Assembly (NCBI GenBank): GCA_009885995.1 | Contig: VFJQ01000026.1 | Span: 1 to 48,596 of the forward strand | Length of the DNA stretch: 48,596 bases | Reading direction: 5' to 3' | From: Verrucomicrobiota bacterium | Lineage (GTDB): Bacteria > Verrucomicrobiota > Verrucomicrobiia > Chthoniobacterales > Chthoniobacteraceae | Shown: piece after piece, positions 1 through 8,596 of the stretch | Numbering within the stretch: the stretch's first letter is position 1 | Layout: each line of letters starts with the position of its first letter | Program-made: the position numbers and the translations under genes | Notes under the pieces: generated by a model | Database searches by the model: none | Seen by the model: only the letters and a program-made list of their open reading frames with translations | What the model was told of the DNA's origin: nothing

Positions 1-2
1 CC

Positions 3-540
3 CATCAGCACCTCTCGGTGCGTTATCTGGCGGCCAACACGCATCCCGATCACGACACGATCTGCAAATTTCGGCGCGAGAACTTCGAGGCGATTGGGGG
101 GTGCTTTCTCCGCGTGTGCGCGGAGGGCAGCCAGCTCATCGTCGGTGCGCGGGTGAGCCAGAGCGCGGCCGACCACGGCGAACTGGAGCCGACGCTAGCC
201 GCCATCCCTGCCGCGCTCGGCGCTCCTGCGCGCGTGCTGGTCGAGCTGCGGCTATCTCAATAGCGCCGCGCTGGGCCGCGTGATGGAGAGCGGAGTGGAT
301 GTCTATTGCGCGGTGGCCGCCGAAGCGACCCTGGCGCAACGCCGCTACGACTTTCGACCTGCGGATGGGCGGCACGAGAACCCCGCCGAGCCCAAAGCCC
401 CGCGGCTGGTCGCAATGAAAGCGAAACTCCAAAGCGAGGAAGGCCGGGCCATCTACGCGTGTCGGCAGACGAGCGTGGAACCGGTCTTCGGAATCATCAA
501 ACGCGCGCTCGGGTTGCCGGGCGCCCACGGCACGAAATGA
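3..540 (+). pseudogene. Decayed transposase (IS1182/IS4-like), cut by window edge
   Basis: Two open segments in different frames together resemble the C-terminal half of a DDE transposase. The first runs from the window edge to 263 and contains RYLAANTHPDHDTICKFRR, typical of IS1182-type transposases just after the N-terminal DNA-binding part. The second (280-540) ends with RQTSVEPVFGIIKRALG, the usual C-terminal signature including the catalytic-region Glu. The frame changes between about 250 and 290, so a frameshift has broken the gene, and its 5' part lies outside the window. No terminal inverted repeat is recognisable at the 3' side. It is probably non-functional. Family assignment is from remembered motifs. 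Confidence 0.72.
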
Positions 541-556
541 AAAGTAGGAATGCGGC

Positions 557-1453
557 TCACCACACCCAGCGACCGTAAATCCCGCACGGCAGCACGAGAT
601 GATCGCGAGTGATAGGCAGACCAACTTCGCCGGTGCTGAGATTGCCGCCCCTGGAGGTCAGCAGGCGGGTCATCACGTTTCCCAACGCGGTGGGTGAGAG
701 GCCGGTGGTGTAGCTGTTGACGAGGAAGAACGCGGGCTGATCGGAGAGCAGCGCGCGGCAATCCTCCAGCAGGGGCCAGAGGTGTTCCTCCAGCTTCCAC
801 ACTTCGCCCGCGGCTCCGTGGCCGTAGCTGGGCGGGTCCATGATGATCGCGTCGTATTTTTTCCCGCGGCGGATTTCGCGGCGCACGAAGGCGAGGCAGT
901 CGTCCACGATGTAGCGGATCGGTGAGGCGGTGAGGCCGCTGAGCCGCACGTTCTCGCGACACCATTCGACCATGCCCTTCGCGGCATCGACATGGCAGAC
1001 GCTCGCGCCCGCCGCCGCCGCCGCTACGGTGGCGGCGCCGGTGTAGCCGAAGAGGTTGAGCACCGAAAGCTCGCGCCCCTTCGCCTTCGCCTTCGCCGCC
1101 CGGATTTGCTCGCCGCACCAGTCCCAGTTCACGGCTTGCTCGGGAAAAAGCCCCGTGTGCTTGAAGCCGGTCGGCGCGATTTTGAAGACGAGCTTGTCGT
1201 ATTTGATCGTCCATGACTGCGGCAGCTTGCGGCGGGATTCCCATTTGCCGCCGCCCTTGTCGCTGCGGTGATACCACGCGTCCCATTTCTTCCACTCGCC
1301 GGTGAGCGGCCAGATGACTTGCGGGTCGGGCCGCGCGAGCACGACATCGCCCCAGCGTTCGAGTTTCATGCCGTCGCCGGTGTCGAGGATTTCGTAGTCA
1401 CGCCAGTCGCGGGCAGTGAGATTGGCGACCGTGGGCTGTGGAGGTTGTGACAT
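557..1453 (-). CDS. Class I SAM-dependent methyltransferase, RlmI/RlmK-like
   Basis: 298 aa when started at the ATG at 1453; the open frame extends upstream but that part (MQPPTCRCNGDR...) is repeat-derived. It has a Rossmann motif I VLNLFGYTGAATVAAA around residues 131-146, an acidic residue after strand 2 (HVDAAKG, ~155) and the catalytic DPPSYGHG at ~206-213, as in COG1092 23S rRNA cytosine-C5 methyltransferases. The N-terminal PUA domain of classical RlmI is absent, replaced by about 120 residues with tryptophan-rich motifs (WKKWDAWYHR). The likely role is base methylation of large-subunit rRNA; the exact substrate is unknown. It is divergent from the exported esterase gene to the right. 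Confidence 0.85.
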   Translation of the reverse strand: MSQPPQPTVANLTARDWRDYEILDTGDGMKLERWGDVVLARPDPQVIWPLTGEWKKWDAWYHRSDKGGGKWESRRKLPQSWTIKYDKLVFKIAPTGFKHTGLFPEQAVNWDWCGEQIRAAKAKAKGRELSVLNLFGYTGAATVAAAAAGASVCHVDAAKGMVEWCRENVRLSGLTASPIRYIVDDCLAFVRREIRRGKKYDAIIMDPPSYGHGAAGEVWKLEEHLWPLLEDCRALLSDQPAFFLVNSYTTGLSPTALGNVMTRLLTSRGGNLSTGEVGLPITRDHLVLPCGIYGRWVW

Positions 1454-1458
1454 TACGA

Positions 1459-1518
1459 GGAGCGGCGACTTCCGATCGCCGTTACATCGGCACGTCGGCG
1501 GTTGCAAACCGTGGCTCC
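1459..1518. repeat. GGAG-type REP pair, head to head
   Basis: The left unit 1459-1481 begins GGAG and folds through CGGCGA/TCGCCG; the right unit 1497-1518 is in opposite orientation, ends CTCC and contains GCGGTTGC/GCAAACCG. A tetranucleotide head plus imperfect hairpin in inverted pairs is the layout of bacterial REP/BIME elements. It lies between the divergent starts of the methyltransferase and esterase genes, so it may influence both 5' regions. Confidence 0.55.
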
Positions 1519-1571
1519 TTGAATCGCGGGGATTTCACTCCGGGATCGCCAATAAGGCTGCGTCCCGATGC

Positions 1572-3794
1572 TTGAACGAGCGCATCCTCAACCATCTCAC
1601 CCATGTCTTTTCTCCCGTCCTTCTTTCGGACCTCCCCCCTCTCCTTATCGCCGTCGTGAGCACCGCCGTCGCTGAGGACTGGGGCGCCTACTCGATCGCG
1701 CCGGTGAGTGCGCCGGGGATGGTGTTGGAAGCGGTGGGAGCGGTGGTCACGATCGGAAAACCTTCCGGCGCGGCGAATCAGAAGTGGAAGATCGCGCCGA
1801 AGGGCGACGAACTTTTTACCATCCGGCCAGCGAATAGCGCGCAGCTCGTGGTCGCAGCAGCGAAGGGCGAGGCGAAGAATGGAACCGCGATCGTGGTCGA
1901 AGCGGAAACGGGCGCGGCGTCGCAGCTCTGGAGCGTGAAGAGGCTGGAGAACGGGAGCTGCAATCTCATCCCCAAGCATGCGCCGGGGATGGGCATCGAC
2001 GACTTCGGCGGCGGCAAGACGCCGGGGAGCCGGCTCGACCTCTGGACGAACAAGGCGGGCGATCAGCATCTCGAATGGAAGATCACCGCGATGGCTGGCA
2101 GCGGCGTGGCGGCGGCGCCAGCACCGGAAGCGGCGAGCAATTACCTGCCAGTGGAGATCAAGCCGGAGGACATCCGGCCCGGCACGATCAAGACGTTCAA
2201 GTTCGAGCAAAGCAAAGTCTTCCCCGGCACGACGCGCGAGGTGACGGTCTTCATCCCGGCGCAATACGACGGCTCGAAACCCGCGTGCGTGTATGTGAAG
2301 ACGGACGGCTACAACCCGCGCGAAAAGGAGCTGATGGAGACGATGATCGCGACGGAGGAGATGCCGGTGACGGTCGGCGTGTTCGTGCGGCCCGGCGAAG
2401 TGCCCGCGCCGATGGAAGGCACGCTTGGTCGGCGGAATCGCTGCTTCGAATACGACGGCGTGAGCGACAACAACGTGCGCTTTTTCACCGAGGAACTGCT
2501 GCCGCACATCGCGCGCGAATTCAGCCTCAAGCTTTCCGTGGACGGCAACGATCGCTGCATCTCGGGCGGCAGCAGCGGGGGCATCGCGGCGTTCACGGCG
2601 GCGTGGCATCGGCCCGAGGCGTTCAGCCGCGTCTATGCGGCGAGCGGGAGCTGGGTGGCGTTTCGCGGCGGGCATGAGTTTCCCACGATGGTGAGGAAGT
2701 TTGAGGCGAAGCCGATCCGCGCGTATCTCACCACCGCCACGCACGACATGGAGAATGCCGCGGGCGATTGGTTCCTGCTCGATCAGGAGATGGACAAGGC
2801 GCTGAAGTTTTCCGGCTACGACTACTTCTTCCGCAGCATCGAAGGCCGCCACGTCGCGGGCTACATGGACTTCTGGCGCGAAGCGATGGCCTACCTGTGG
2901 CGCGGCTGGCCCGAGCGCGTAAAGGCGGGACCGAGTGCGCCGCGCGCGCAGGAGATCATCATCCCCGGCGAAGACTGGCAGCTTGTGGTCGAGGGTTTCA
3001 AGAGCACGCGCGGCCCGGCGTGCAATGCGAGCGGCGAGGTGTTCTTCGCCGACACGACGAACGACAAAATCCATCGCATCGGACTCGATGGAAAAGTGAG
3101 CGTCTGGGCGACCGACACGGGACATGCGCACGGCCTCACCTTCGGCGCCGACGGGAAGCTTTACTCCGTCTCGGAGAAGACTGGGACGATTCTTAGCTAT
3201 GGGATGAGCGTGGAACGCAGCGTGGTGCTCGAAGGCCTGCCTGGGCAGTCGGTCCTCGCGATGCCGAATGGCGGGCTTTACGTCACCAGCAACAGCGACA
3301 AGCCGAACGCTGCGGGCTCCTTGTGGTTCGTGAATGACGGCAAGAAGACTCAGGTCGATGCGGGTCTGAAATTCGCCACCGGCCTCGCGTATCGCCCCGA
3401 CCAATGGCTGCTCTCCGTCGCCGATGGGCGCTCGAAGTGGGTCTTCAGCTACCAGATCAACGACGACGGCACGCTCACGAACAAAGAGCGCTTCTTCCCG
3501 CTACACGTCGAAGACTGGGAAGACGACGCGGGCGCGGAATCGGTGTGCTACTCTCTCGAAGGCCGGCAATTCATCGCCACGCGCAGCGGCGTGCAGATCA
3601 GCGCCGACGACGGCCCCACGCAAGTCATCCTCCCCGTCCCGGACCGCAGTCGCGTGACGGGCGTGTGCCTCGGCGGTGCCGAGAAGGACACGCTCTTCGC
3701 CTTCTGCGGGAACAAGATCTGGAAACGCAAAGTGCAGCACCACGCCATGGGCGCGTGGAGCCCGTGGACGAAGGTGAACGGGACGAAGCTCTGA
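1572..3794 (+). CDS. Exported three-domain protein: ricin-like lectin, esterase and SMP-30/gluconolactonase
   Basis: About 740 aa from TTG 1572; the N-terminus is uncertain (ATG 1416 and GTG 1656 are also in frame). A hydrophobic stretch LPPLLIAVVSTAVA before EDWG looks like a signal peptide, and 1656 would lose it. Domain 1 (~37-175) is beta-trefoil-like with repeated W-x-I/V endings (QKWKIAP, QLWSVKR, LEWKITA). Domain 2 (~205-460) is an enterochelin-esterase-type alpha/beta hydrolase with nucleophile motif GGSSGG (Ser ~335) and the family's FxPxxYDG start. Domain 3 (~475-735) is an SMP-30/gluconolactonase propeller (GEVFFADTTNDKIHRI, HAHGLTFGADGKLY). Probable role: binding and hydrolysis of sugar esters or lactones outside the cytoplasm. 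Substrate unknown. Confidence 0.8.
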   Translation: MNERILNHLTHVFSPVLLSDLPPLLIAVVSTAVAEDWGAYSIAPVSAPGMVLEAVGAVVTIGKPSGAANQKWKIAPKGDELFTIRPANSAQLVVAAAKGEAKNGTAIVVEAETGAASQLWSVKRLENGSCNLIPKHAPGMGIDDFGGGKTPGSRLDLWTNKAGDQHLEWKITAMAGSGVAAAPAPEAASNYLPVEIKPEDIRPGTIKTFKFEQSKVFPGTTREVTVFIPAQYDGSKPACVYVKTDGYNPREKELMETMIATEEMPVTVGVFVRPGEVPAPMEGTLGRRNRCFEYDGVSDNNVRFFTEELLPHIAREFSLKLSVDGNDRCISGGSSGGIAAFTAAWHRPEAFSRVYAASGSWVAFRGGHEFPTMVRKFEAKPIRAYLTTATHDMENAAGDWFLLDQEMDKALKFSGYDYFFRSIEGRHVAGYMDFWREAMAYLWRGWPERVKAGPSAPRAQEIIIPGEDWQLVVEGFKSTRGPACNASGEVFFADTTNDKIHRIGLDGKVSVWATDTGHAHGLTFGADGKLYSVSEKTGTILSYGMSVERSVVLEGLPGQSVLAMPNGGLYVTSNSDKPNAAGSLWFVNDGKKTQVDAGLKFATGLAYRPDQWLLSVADGRSKWVFSYQINDDGTLTNKERFFPLHVEDWEDDAGAESVCYSLEGRQFIATRSGVQISADDGPTQVILPVPDRSRVTGVCLGGAEKDTLFAFCGNKIWKRKVQHHAMGAWSPWTKVNGTKL

Positions 3795-3848
3795 GAGGAA
3801 TTGGTTGGCTGCGTCGAGCGTGTGCCGCAGGATAGGCGCCTCTCCACT

Positions 3849-5030
3849 ATGTTCCGCCACCTTTCTCTCGCTGTCCTCTCCTGCCTCACTGCATCCGCCT
3901 TTGCCGAGGAGCCAACGCTCCCTGGCATCGGCGCCGCGATGCAGGAGATGGTGGCGAAGAACGAAATCGCCGGGGCGGTCACGGTCGTGCTGACGAAGGA
4001 CAAGGTGCTTCACATCGAGAGCACTGGTCTGGCCGATGTGGCGGCAAAGCGGCCGATGACGCCGGACACGCTTTTTTGGATCGCCTCGATGACGAAGCCG
4101 ATCACCGGCGCGGCGGTGCTCATGCTACAGGACGAGGGTAAGCTTCACGCCGCCGATCCCGTGGCGAAATATCTGCCCGAATTTGCCACGCTGAAGACCC
4201 CCTCGGGCCAGCCGGCGAATCTCACGATCACGCAGATCCTCACGCATACCTCCGGCCTCGGCGAGGCGGGCGGCCCGGCGGCGCAGCAGGCCCGGACGCT
4301 CGCCGATCTGGTCCCGCTCTGGCTCGCTGCACCGATGCAATACGAGCCGGGTGAAAAGTGGAAATACACGCAGAGCGGCATCAACGCCGCCGCGCGCATC
4401 GTGGAGGTGGTGAGCGGGATGAGCTTCGACGCCTTTCTCCAGCAGCGCCTCTTCGATCCGCTCGGGATGAAGGACACGACCTTTTACCCGACCGACGCGC
4501 AGCGCGCCCGGCTTGTCACCGCATACGCGAAAAACAAGGACACCGGCGCGCTCGAGCCCGTGCCGCCGCGCGCCGGCTATGAGGGCACCCGCAACCGCCC
4601 GCCGCAGGGAAACGGTGGACTTTATTCCACCCCGCGCGACTACGCGCGCTTTTGTCAGATGCTCGCCGGCGGCGGGACGCGCGGAGGCCGCCGCTATCTC
4701 AGCGCGGACGCGATGAAATTCCTCTCCACTCCTCAGACCGGCGCCCTGCCGACGGGCTTCTTCCAGAACGACACCTACGGCCAGCGCGGCGCGAACTACG
4801 GCTGGGGACTGGGCACGAGCATCCTGCGCACGCCGCACGATGGCGTGGCCGCGATGCTCTCGCCCGGAAGCTTCGGCCACGGCGGCGCGTGGGGCACGCA
4901 GGCGTGGATCGATCCGGTGCGCGGGGTTGCCTATGTGCTGATGGTGCAGCGTGCAAATTTTCCAAACAGCGACGCCAGCGACGTGCGCCGCGTCTTCCAG
5001 CAAGCGGCTGCGGACGCGCTCGGGAAGTAG
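3849..5030 (+). CDS. Exported serine beta-lactamase-like hydrolase (class C fold)
   Basis: 393 aa from ATG 3849; an upstream in-frame GTG at 3801 would precede the signal peptide. Signal peptide at 1-19 (MFRHLSLAVLSCLTASAFA). Catalytic motifs of the beta-lactamase/EstB/DD-peptidase superfamily are present: SMTK (Ser80, Lys83), Tyr173 in KYTQSG (the Y-x-N position has Ser instead of Asn), and HGG at 344-346 in place of KTG. The HGG form is common in esterase-type members, so an esterase or peptidase is likelier than true beta-lactamase. It follows the esterase fusion gene by about 50 bp, suggesting a shared exported hydrolase unit. Its TAG stop overlaps a GTAG repeat head. Confidence 0.88.
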   Translation: MFRHLSLAVLSCLTASAFAEEPTLPGIGAAMQEMVAKNEIAGAVTVVLTKDKVLHIESTGLADVAAKRPMTPDTLFWIASMTKPITGAAVLMLQDEGKLHAADPVAKYLPEFATLKTPSGQPANLTITQILTHTSGLGEAGGPAAQQARTLADLVPLWLAAPMQYEPGEKWKYTQSGINAAARIVEVVSGMSFDAFLQQRLFDPLGMKDTTFYPTDAQRARLVTAYAKNKDTGALEPVPPRAGYEGTRNRPPQGNGGLYSTPRDYARFCQMLAGGGTRGGRRYLSADAMKFLSTPQTGALPTGFFQNDTYGQRGANYGWGLGTSILRTPHDGVAAMLSPGSFGHGGAWGTQAWIDPVRGVAYVLMVQRANFPNSDASDVRRVFQQAAADALGK

Positions 5031-5061
5031 CGGGATTCGATCACGGTTGGCTTGTCGCTAC
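5027..5061. repeat. Short degenerate GTAG inverted pair between convergent genes
   Basis: GTAGCG at 5027-5032 and CGCTAC at 5056-5061 face each other across the 27-bp gap of two convergent genes. The TAG stop of the upstream hydrolase (5028-5030) and, on the other strand, the TAG stop of tcdA (5058-5060) both lie inside the GTAG tetranucleotide. The interior is not a good hairpin, so this may be a worn REP pair or coincidence. Confidence 0.35.
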
Positions 5062-5858
5062 GGCAGGGCGATGCGGCGCACGACTTCACCGGCAGCGGCG
5101 AGACCGAAGGCGGCGGTGACGTGCGCGGCGGTGCCGAAGCCGCTGGCGCAATCGAGTGTGGTAGAGGCGCCGGGCTCGGGCTCGGCGGAGCAGGTGCCGT
5201 CGGAGTGAGGGAATACGGGTTTCTCCGGCGAGAAGACGGCGGGGATGTCGAAGGGCTCTTGGACGCTGGGATTGCTGATGTGCAGGCCTTGGGTGAAGCC
5301 GAACTCGCGGCGCAGTTTGCGGCGGACCTGACGGAGGAGTTCATCCTGTTCGGTGTGCGCGAGGTCGCGGACGCGGACCTGGGTGCCGTCACGCTTTCCG
5401 CCCGCGCCACCGATGGTGAGCACGGGGATCTGCCGTGCGCGGCAGGCGGTGATGAGCAGGCATTTGTTGCCGAGCTTGTCGGTGGCATCGACGACGAAGC
5501 TGAATGTCTGCGCGAGCAGTGCGTCGGCGGTGGCTTGCGTGAAGAACTCGGGCACGGCGGCGATGCGGCAGCCGGGATGGATCAAGCACACGCGGTCGGC
5601 GAGCGCGTCCACTTTCGGCCGGCCGATCTGGCCGTCGAGCGCGTGGAGCTGGCGGTTGACGTTGGTGATGCACACGTCGTCGAGGTCGATGAGAGTGAGC
5701 GCGCCGATGCCGGTGCGAGCGAGGGCTTCGATGGTCCATGAGCCGACGCCGCCGATGCCGACGACGCAGACGTGCGCCGCATGGAGTCGCTCCAGCCCGG
5801 CGCGACCGTAGAGGCGGCCGACGGCGCCGAAGCGCTGGAGATAGTCGTCAGTCATCAC
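5058..5858 (-). CDS. tcdA: tRNA threonylcarbamoyladenosine dehydratase TcdA
   Basis: 266 aa, an E1/ThiF-superfamily protein. The nucleotide-binding loop VVGIGGVGSW is at ~32-41, the ATP-site DLDDVCITNVNRQ at ~77-89, and the C-terminal half carries ACRARQIPVLTIGGAGGKRDGT, a stretch typical of TcdA/CsdL. The enzyme cyclises t6A37 to ct6A on ANN-decoding tRNAs in an ATP-dependent reaction. The start is ATG 5858 or 5855. Its first 11 bp overlap the end of the hslO-like gene, so the two are probably co-transcribed and translationally coupled on the minus strand. Confidence 0.9.
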   Translation of the reverse strand: MMTDDYLQRFGAVGRLYGRAGLERLHAAHVCVVGIGGVGSWTIEALARTGIGALTLIDLDDVCITNVNRQLHALDGQIGRPKVDALADRVCLIHPGCRIAAVPEFFTQATADALLAQTFSFVVDATDKLGNKCLLITACRARQIPVLTIGGAGGKRDGTQVRVRDLAHTEQDELLRQVRRKLRREFGFTQGLHISNPSVQEPFDIPAVFSPEKPVFPHSDGTCSAEPEPGASTTLDCASGFGTAAHVTAAFGLAAAGEVVRRIALP

Positions 5859-6648
5859 TGACGACGTGGGCTTCCATCGCTTCGCGCGTGATGACGTAGC
5901 GGGCGCCGCAACGCGGACAGCTCATGCGGATCGTGGGATCGGGACCGAAGAGGCCCTCGGGATCCGTGCGCATGATCGGGGCGAGGATGCCGAGCATTCG
6001 ATGCTGCGAGCAGCCGCATTCCCAGCGGTAACGGCGGACTTCGAGCAGGCTGAGCTGCTCGGTTTCATCGAGCACACGGATGGCCGTGTCGTCGAGGCGA
6101 TCGAACCACGCGAGGTCGCACTGCGGCTGCGCGCTCACGATCACGAATTCCTCGGGCCCGTGCCGGAAGTAGCGTGCGGGTCGTTGCTCGCTCATTTTGT
6201 AAAAGCGCTCGATCGCGTGGAAGGCATCGGCGTCCCCCGGATCGAGTTCGACGACGCTGCGGCGCGGCTCGCTCCGCTCGCGTGCGAGTTCGGCGAGGAA
6301 GAGCGGGCAGCCGTCGTCCTTCACGTTCTCCGTGAAGATCTGCCCGATAACTTTGCCGAAGCGATTGTCGCCGGTGACGAACAGATTCAACAGCGGATCG
6401 GTGAAGTGGAGAGTCCACGCCCACGACTCGTTCCATGGGCGTGTCGCGCAGTGGAGCGTGAGCGCGGCGAGGGTTTCCTTGAGCATCTCGTCGTGTTGCG
6501 GGACGTGCTGGTAGCCGTGCTGGCCCTGATGCAGGTAATAATCGACGTAGAGTTCGCCGAAGTCGGCGCGAGCCACGAGCGCATTGCGACCGCGCACGAA
6601 ATACGTGCGCACTTCCAGTCCTTGCAGGGTCGGGTCTTCGGGAGACAT
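5848..6648 (-). CDS. hslO: Hsp33 family redox-regulated chaperone
   Basis: 266 aa, close to the normal Hsp33 length. The N-terminal domain has the family stretch WTLHFTDPLLNLFVTGDNR, though it is divergent from the E. coli type. The C-terminal zinc redox switch is complete: C211-G-C213, then 30 residues, then C244-PR-C247, matching the CxC-X27-32-CxxC rule. Hsp33 is a cytosolic holdase activated when these cysteines are oxidised and zinc is released. It is upstream of, and overlapping, tcdA. That pairing suggests one transcript but no obvious shared pathway. Confidence 0.85.
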   Translation of the reverse strand: MSPEDPTLQGLEVRTYFVRGRNALVARADFGELYVDYYLHQGQHGYQHVPQHDEMLKETLAALTLHCATRPWNESWAWTLHFTDPLLNLFVTGDNRFGKVIGQIFTENVKDDGCPLFLAELARERSEPRRSVVELDPGDADAFHAIERFYKMSEQRPARYFRHGPEEFVIVSAQPQCDLAWFDRLDDTAIRVLDETEQLSLLEVRRYRWECGCSQHRMLGILAPIMRTDPEGLFGPDPTIRMSCPRCGARYVITREAMEAHVVSDD

Positions 6649-6689
6649 CGCCCGACGCTACGCACGGCTCGCGGCGTGGCGCAACCGGC

Positions 6690-7799
6690 TCACTTCACCT
6701 TTTCGCGACCGATGGCCTTGAGGATCTCGCGCTTGAGCTCGAGCGCGTCGATGCGGCCGGCGCGTTGGTAGAGCACATCGCCTTTTGGCGAAAGCAGCAC
6801 GGTCACCGGGAGCTGGCCGTCGATCTTCGGGTCGAACGCTGCAAACATGGCGAACTTGTCGTCGCTGCCGAAGAGCACGTTCTTCCCGCTCGCCTGCATC
6901 CGCGTGAGGAACTTGAGCACCTCACTCTTCTCGTTCGGGTTGTTCGCCGCGACGGTGACGAGCTCGAAGTCGCGCTTGCGATACATGCGGTGGATCTCGA
7001 TCAGCTCTGGAAATTCCGCGACACACGGCCCGCACCACGTCGCCCAGAAGTTCACGAGCCGCACTTTCGTGCCGTCGCCTTTCCGTAGCGCGGCGAGGCC
7101 GGCGGCATCGACGAGGTCCACGCTCACTGGTTCGTTCGCGAGCTTATCCATGAAGGTCTTCACCTGCTCCTGCTTGCCGGCCCACTTGACCGAGCAGCCG
7201 AAGACTTTCGTCTGCGCGACTTCGACCGGTTTGCCTGCGAGCACGGCGTCGAGCGCTTCGCGCAGATCGCGCCGCTGCACGCGCGCCTCGGCCTCGCTGT
7301 CGTCGATGCGGCCGACGTAGCGGAGCTTGCGTTCGGCATCGAAGAGGAACGCGTGTGGCGTGGTGAGCGGGCCGTAGGCTTTCGCGGTGGTTTGCGTGTC
7401 GCCGTCGTAGAGGAAGGGGAAGTTGAAGGCCTGTTCCTTCGCGCGGACTTTCATCTCGTCGAAGGAATCGCCGAGGTCGGTGTAGCCGAGTTCGTCGAGG
7501 CGGATGCTGCGCGGGTCGTTCGGCGAGATGGCGACGATCGCGACGCCGCTCGGTTTGTAGTCGGCGACGATTTGTTTCAGCCGCGCTTCGTAAGCCTGCG
7601 AGGTCGGGCAGTGGACGGTGTTGAAGACGACGACGAGCGCCTTCGCGTCGGCGAAATCCTTGAGCGACCAGTTGCGGCCATCGACGCCAGGCAGCGTGAA
7701 GTCCGGCGCGCTGGCGCCGAGCGGGAGCGGCTGGACGGAGGGCGTCTCGGCGCGGAGGAGCGTGGCGATCGCGAGGAGGCAGAGCAGGGGAGTGCGCAT
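6690..7799 (-). CDS. Exported protein with two thioredoxin folds (peroxiredoxin-like and TlpA-like)
   Basis: 369 aa from ATG 7799 (signal peptide MRTPLLCLLAIATLLRA); the longer open frame to 7913 runs into repeat sequence. Domain 1 (~25-190) is AhpC/TSA-like, with APDFTLPGVDG and a single peroxidatic-type Cys64 in VHCPTSQ (CxxS rather than CxxC). Domain 2 (~205-369) is TlpA-like with a full WCGPC at 255-259. This combination is common in Planctomycetes/Verrucomicrobia exported redoxins. It probably acts in the periplasm on thiol-disulfide exchange or peroxide reduction; the partner is unknown. Confidence 0.85.
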   Translation of the reverse strand: MRTPLLCLLAIATLLRAETPSVQPLPLGASAPDFTLPGVDGRNWSLKDFADAKALVVVFNTVHCPTSQAYEARLKQIVADYKPSGVAIVAISPNDPRSIRLDELGYTDLGDSFDEMKVRAKEQAFNFPFLYDGDTQTTAKAYGPLTTPHAFLFDAERKLRYVGRIDDSEAEARVQRRDLREALDAVLAGKPVEVAQTKVFGCSVKWAGKQEQVKTFMDKLANEPVSVDLVDAAGLAALRKGDGTKVRLVNFWATWCGPCVAEFPELIEIHRMYRKRDFELVTVAANNPNEKSEVLKFLTRMQASGKNVLFGSDDKFAMFAAFDPKIDGQLPVTVLLSPKGDVLYQRAGRIDALELKREILKAIGREKVK

Positions 7800-7842
7800 G
7801 GCGGCGAGAATCCGCCGGGCGCTCCACGCGTCCAGCGCAAAG

Positions 7843-7931
7843 GTAGGGCGCGGTGTCCCCACCGCGCCGCGGACGGCTGAGGATTGAGCCTCCCGCCTCC
7901 GCCCCGGCTCCATCTGCGATTGCCGTCCCTA
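7843..7931. repeat. GTAG-type REP pair, right unit degenerate
   Basis: The left unit starts GTAG at 7843 and forms GGCGCGGTG / CACCGCGCC around TCCC. The right end reads GTCCCTAC (head at 7927-7930 in reverse orientation) with a weak partner stem GGACGGCTGAGGA. It fills the gap between the divergent-looking redoxin 5' end and the 3' end of the HAD gene, in the place where a longer ORF call would wrongly extend the redoxin start. Confidence 0.6.
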
Positions 7932-8528
7932 CCTGCTCGCGTCGCGGAGCTGCGCGAGCAGCGCGTCGTGCTGCGCGTGGTGGTAGTGATGCGCGATGAA
8001 GCCGAGCGCGCGGGCGGTCTCGATGTTCGGGAGCAGGTCGTCGATGAAGAGGGTCGTCGCGGGTTCCAGCCCGTGGTCGCGGCAGGCGATCTCGTAGATC
8101 TCGCGCCCCGGTTTCGACGCTCGCACGACGTGGCTGAACGTGCCGCCGCGGAAGCGCGCGAAGACCGGATAGCGCTGCATGAAGTAATCGACGTGGATGT
8201 CGTTCGTGTTGCTGAGCAGGTAGAGCGGGAAGCGCGGCGCGAGTTGTTCGACCAGCGCGACCATCGGCTCGTTCAGCTCGAAGATGTCCTCCCACGCGGC
8301 GATGAAATCCGCCTCGGTGCCGTGGTAGGCGAGCATGTCGAACGCGCCGCGCAGGAATGCCGCGCGATCGATCTCGCCGGCTTCGTAAGGCACCTTGATT
8401 CGATCGAGTCGATCGAGCGCTTCCAGCTCATCGCGCACGTTGCTCAGCGAGGCGACCTTTCGCAGCGCGATGGTGAAATCGAACTTCAGGAGCACATTGC
8501 CGATGTCGAAAAGGAAGGCGCGGATCAT
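7929..8528 (-). CDS. HAD-superfamily hydrolase, subfamily IA, YihX-like
   Basis: 199 aa. Motif I is FDIGNVLLKFD (nucleophile Asp8 with Gly at the +2 position, as in YihX-type glucose-1-phosphatases), motif II LLSNTND (~Ser at the start), Lys in ASKPGREIY and motif IV FIDDLLPNIETARALG. All four HAD motifs are therefore present. The cap is a small helical insert typical of subfamily IA. Likely a cytoplasmic phosphatase acting on a sugar phosphate or nucleotide; substrate inferred only by resemblance. The start ATG 8528 leaves 68 bp to the divergent kinase gene. Confidence 0.88.
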   Translation of the reverse strand: MIRAFLFDIGNVLLKFDFTIALRKVASLSNVRDELEALDRLDRIKVPYEAGEIDRAAFLRGAFDMLAYHGTEADFIAAWEDIFELNEPMVALVEQLAPRFPLYLLSNTNDIHVDYFMQRYPVFARFRGGTFSHVVRASKPGREIYEIACRDHGLEPATTLFIDDLLPNIETARALGFIAHHYHHAQHDALLAQLRDASR

Positions 8529-8596
8529 CGTGGCGGAGTGAAGCGGGCGCGATCGGCGGTGACAAGCGGGCGCGTTCGGGACACACTCGGCGCGCG

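Noticed and set aside
1482..3404. 640-aa minus-strand open frame
   Set aside because: Antisense to the well-supported esterase/SMP-30 gene; composition is Arg/His/Ala-rich, typical of a shadow frame.
3849..5030. Antibiotic-resistance beta-lactamase
   Set aside because: The SxxK/Y/HGG set fits the broader esterase/peptidase branch of the fold; no specific class C residues (YAN, KTG) are present.
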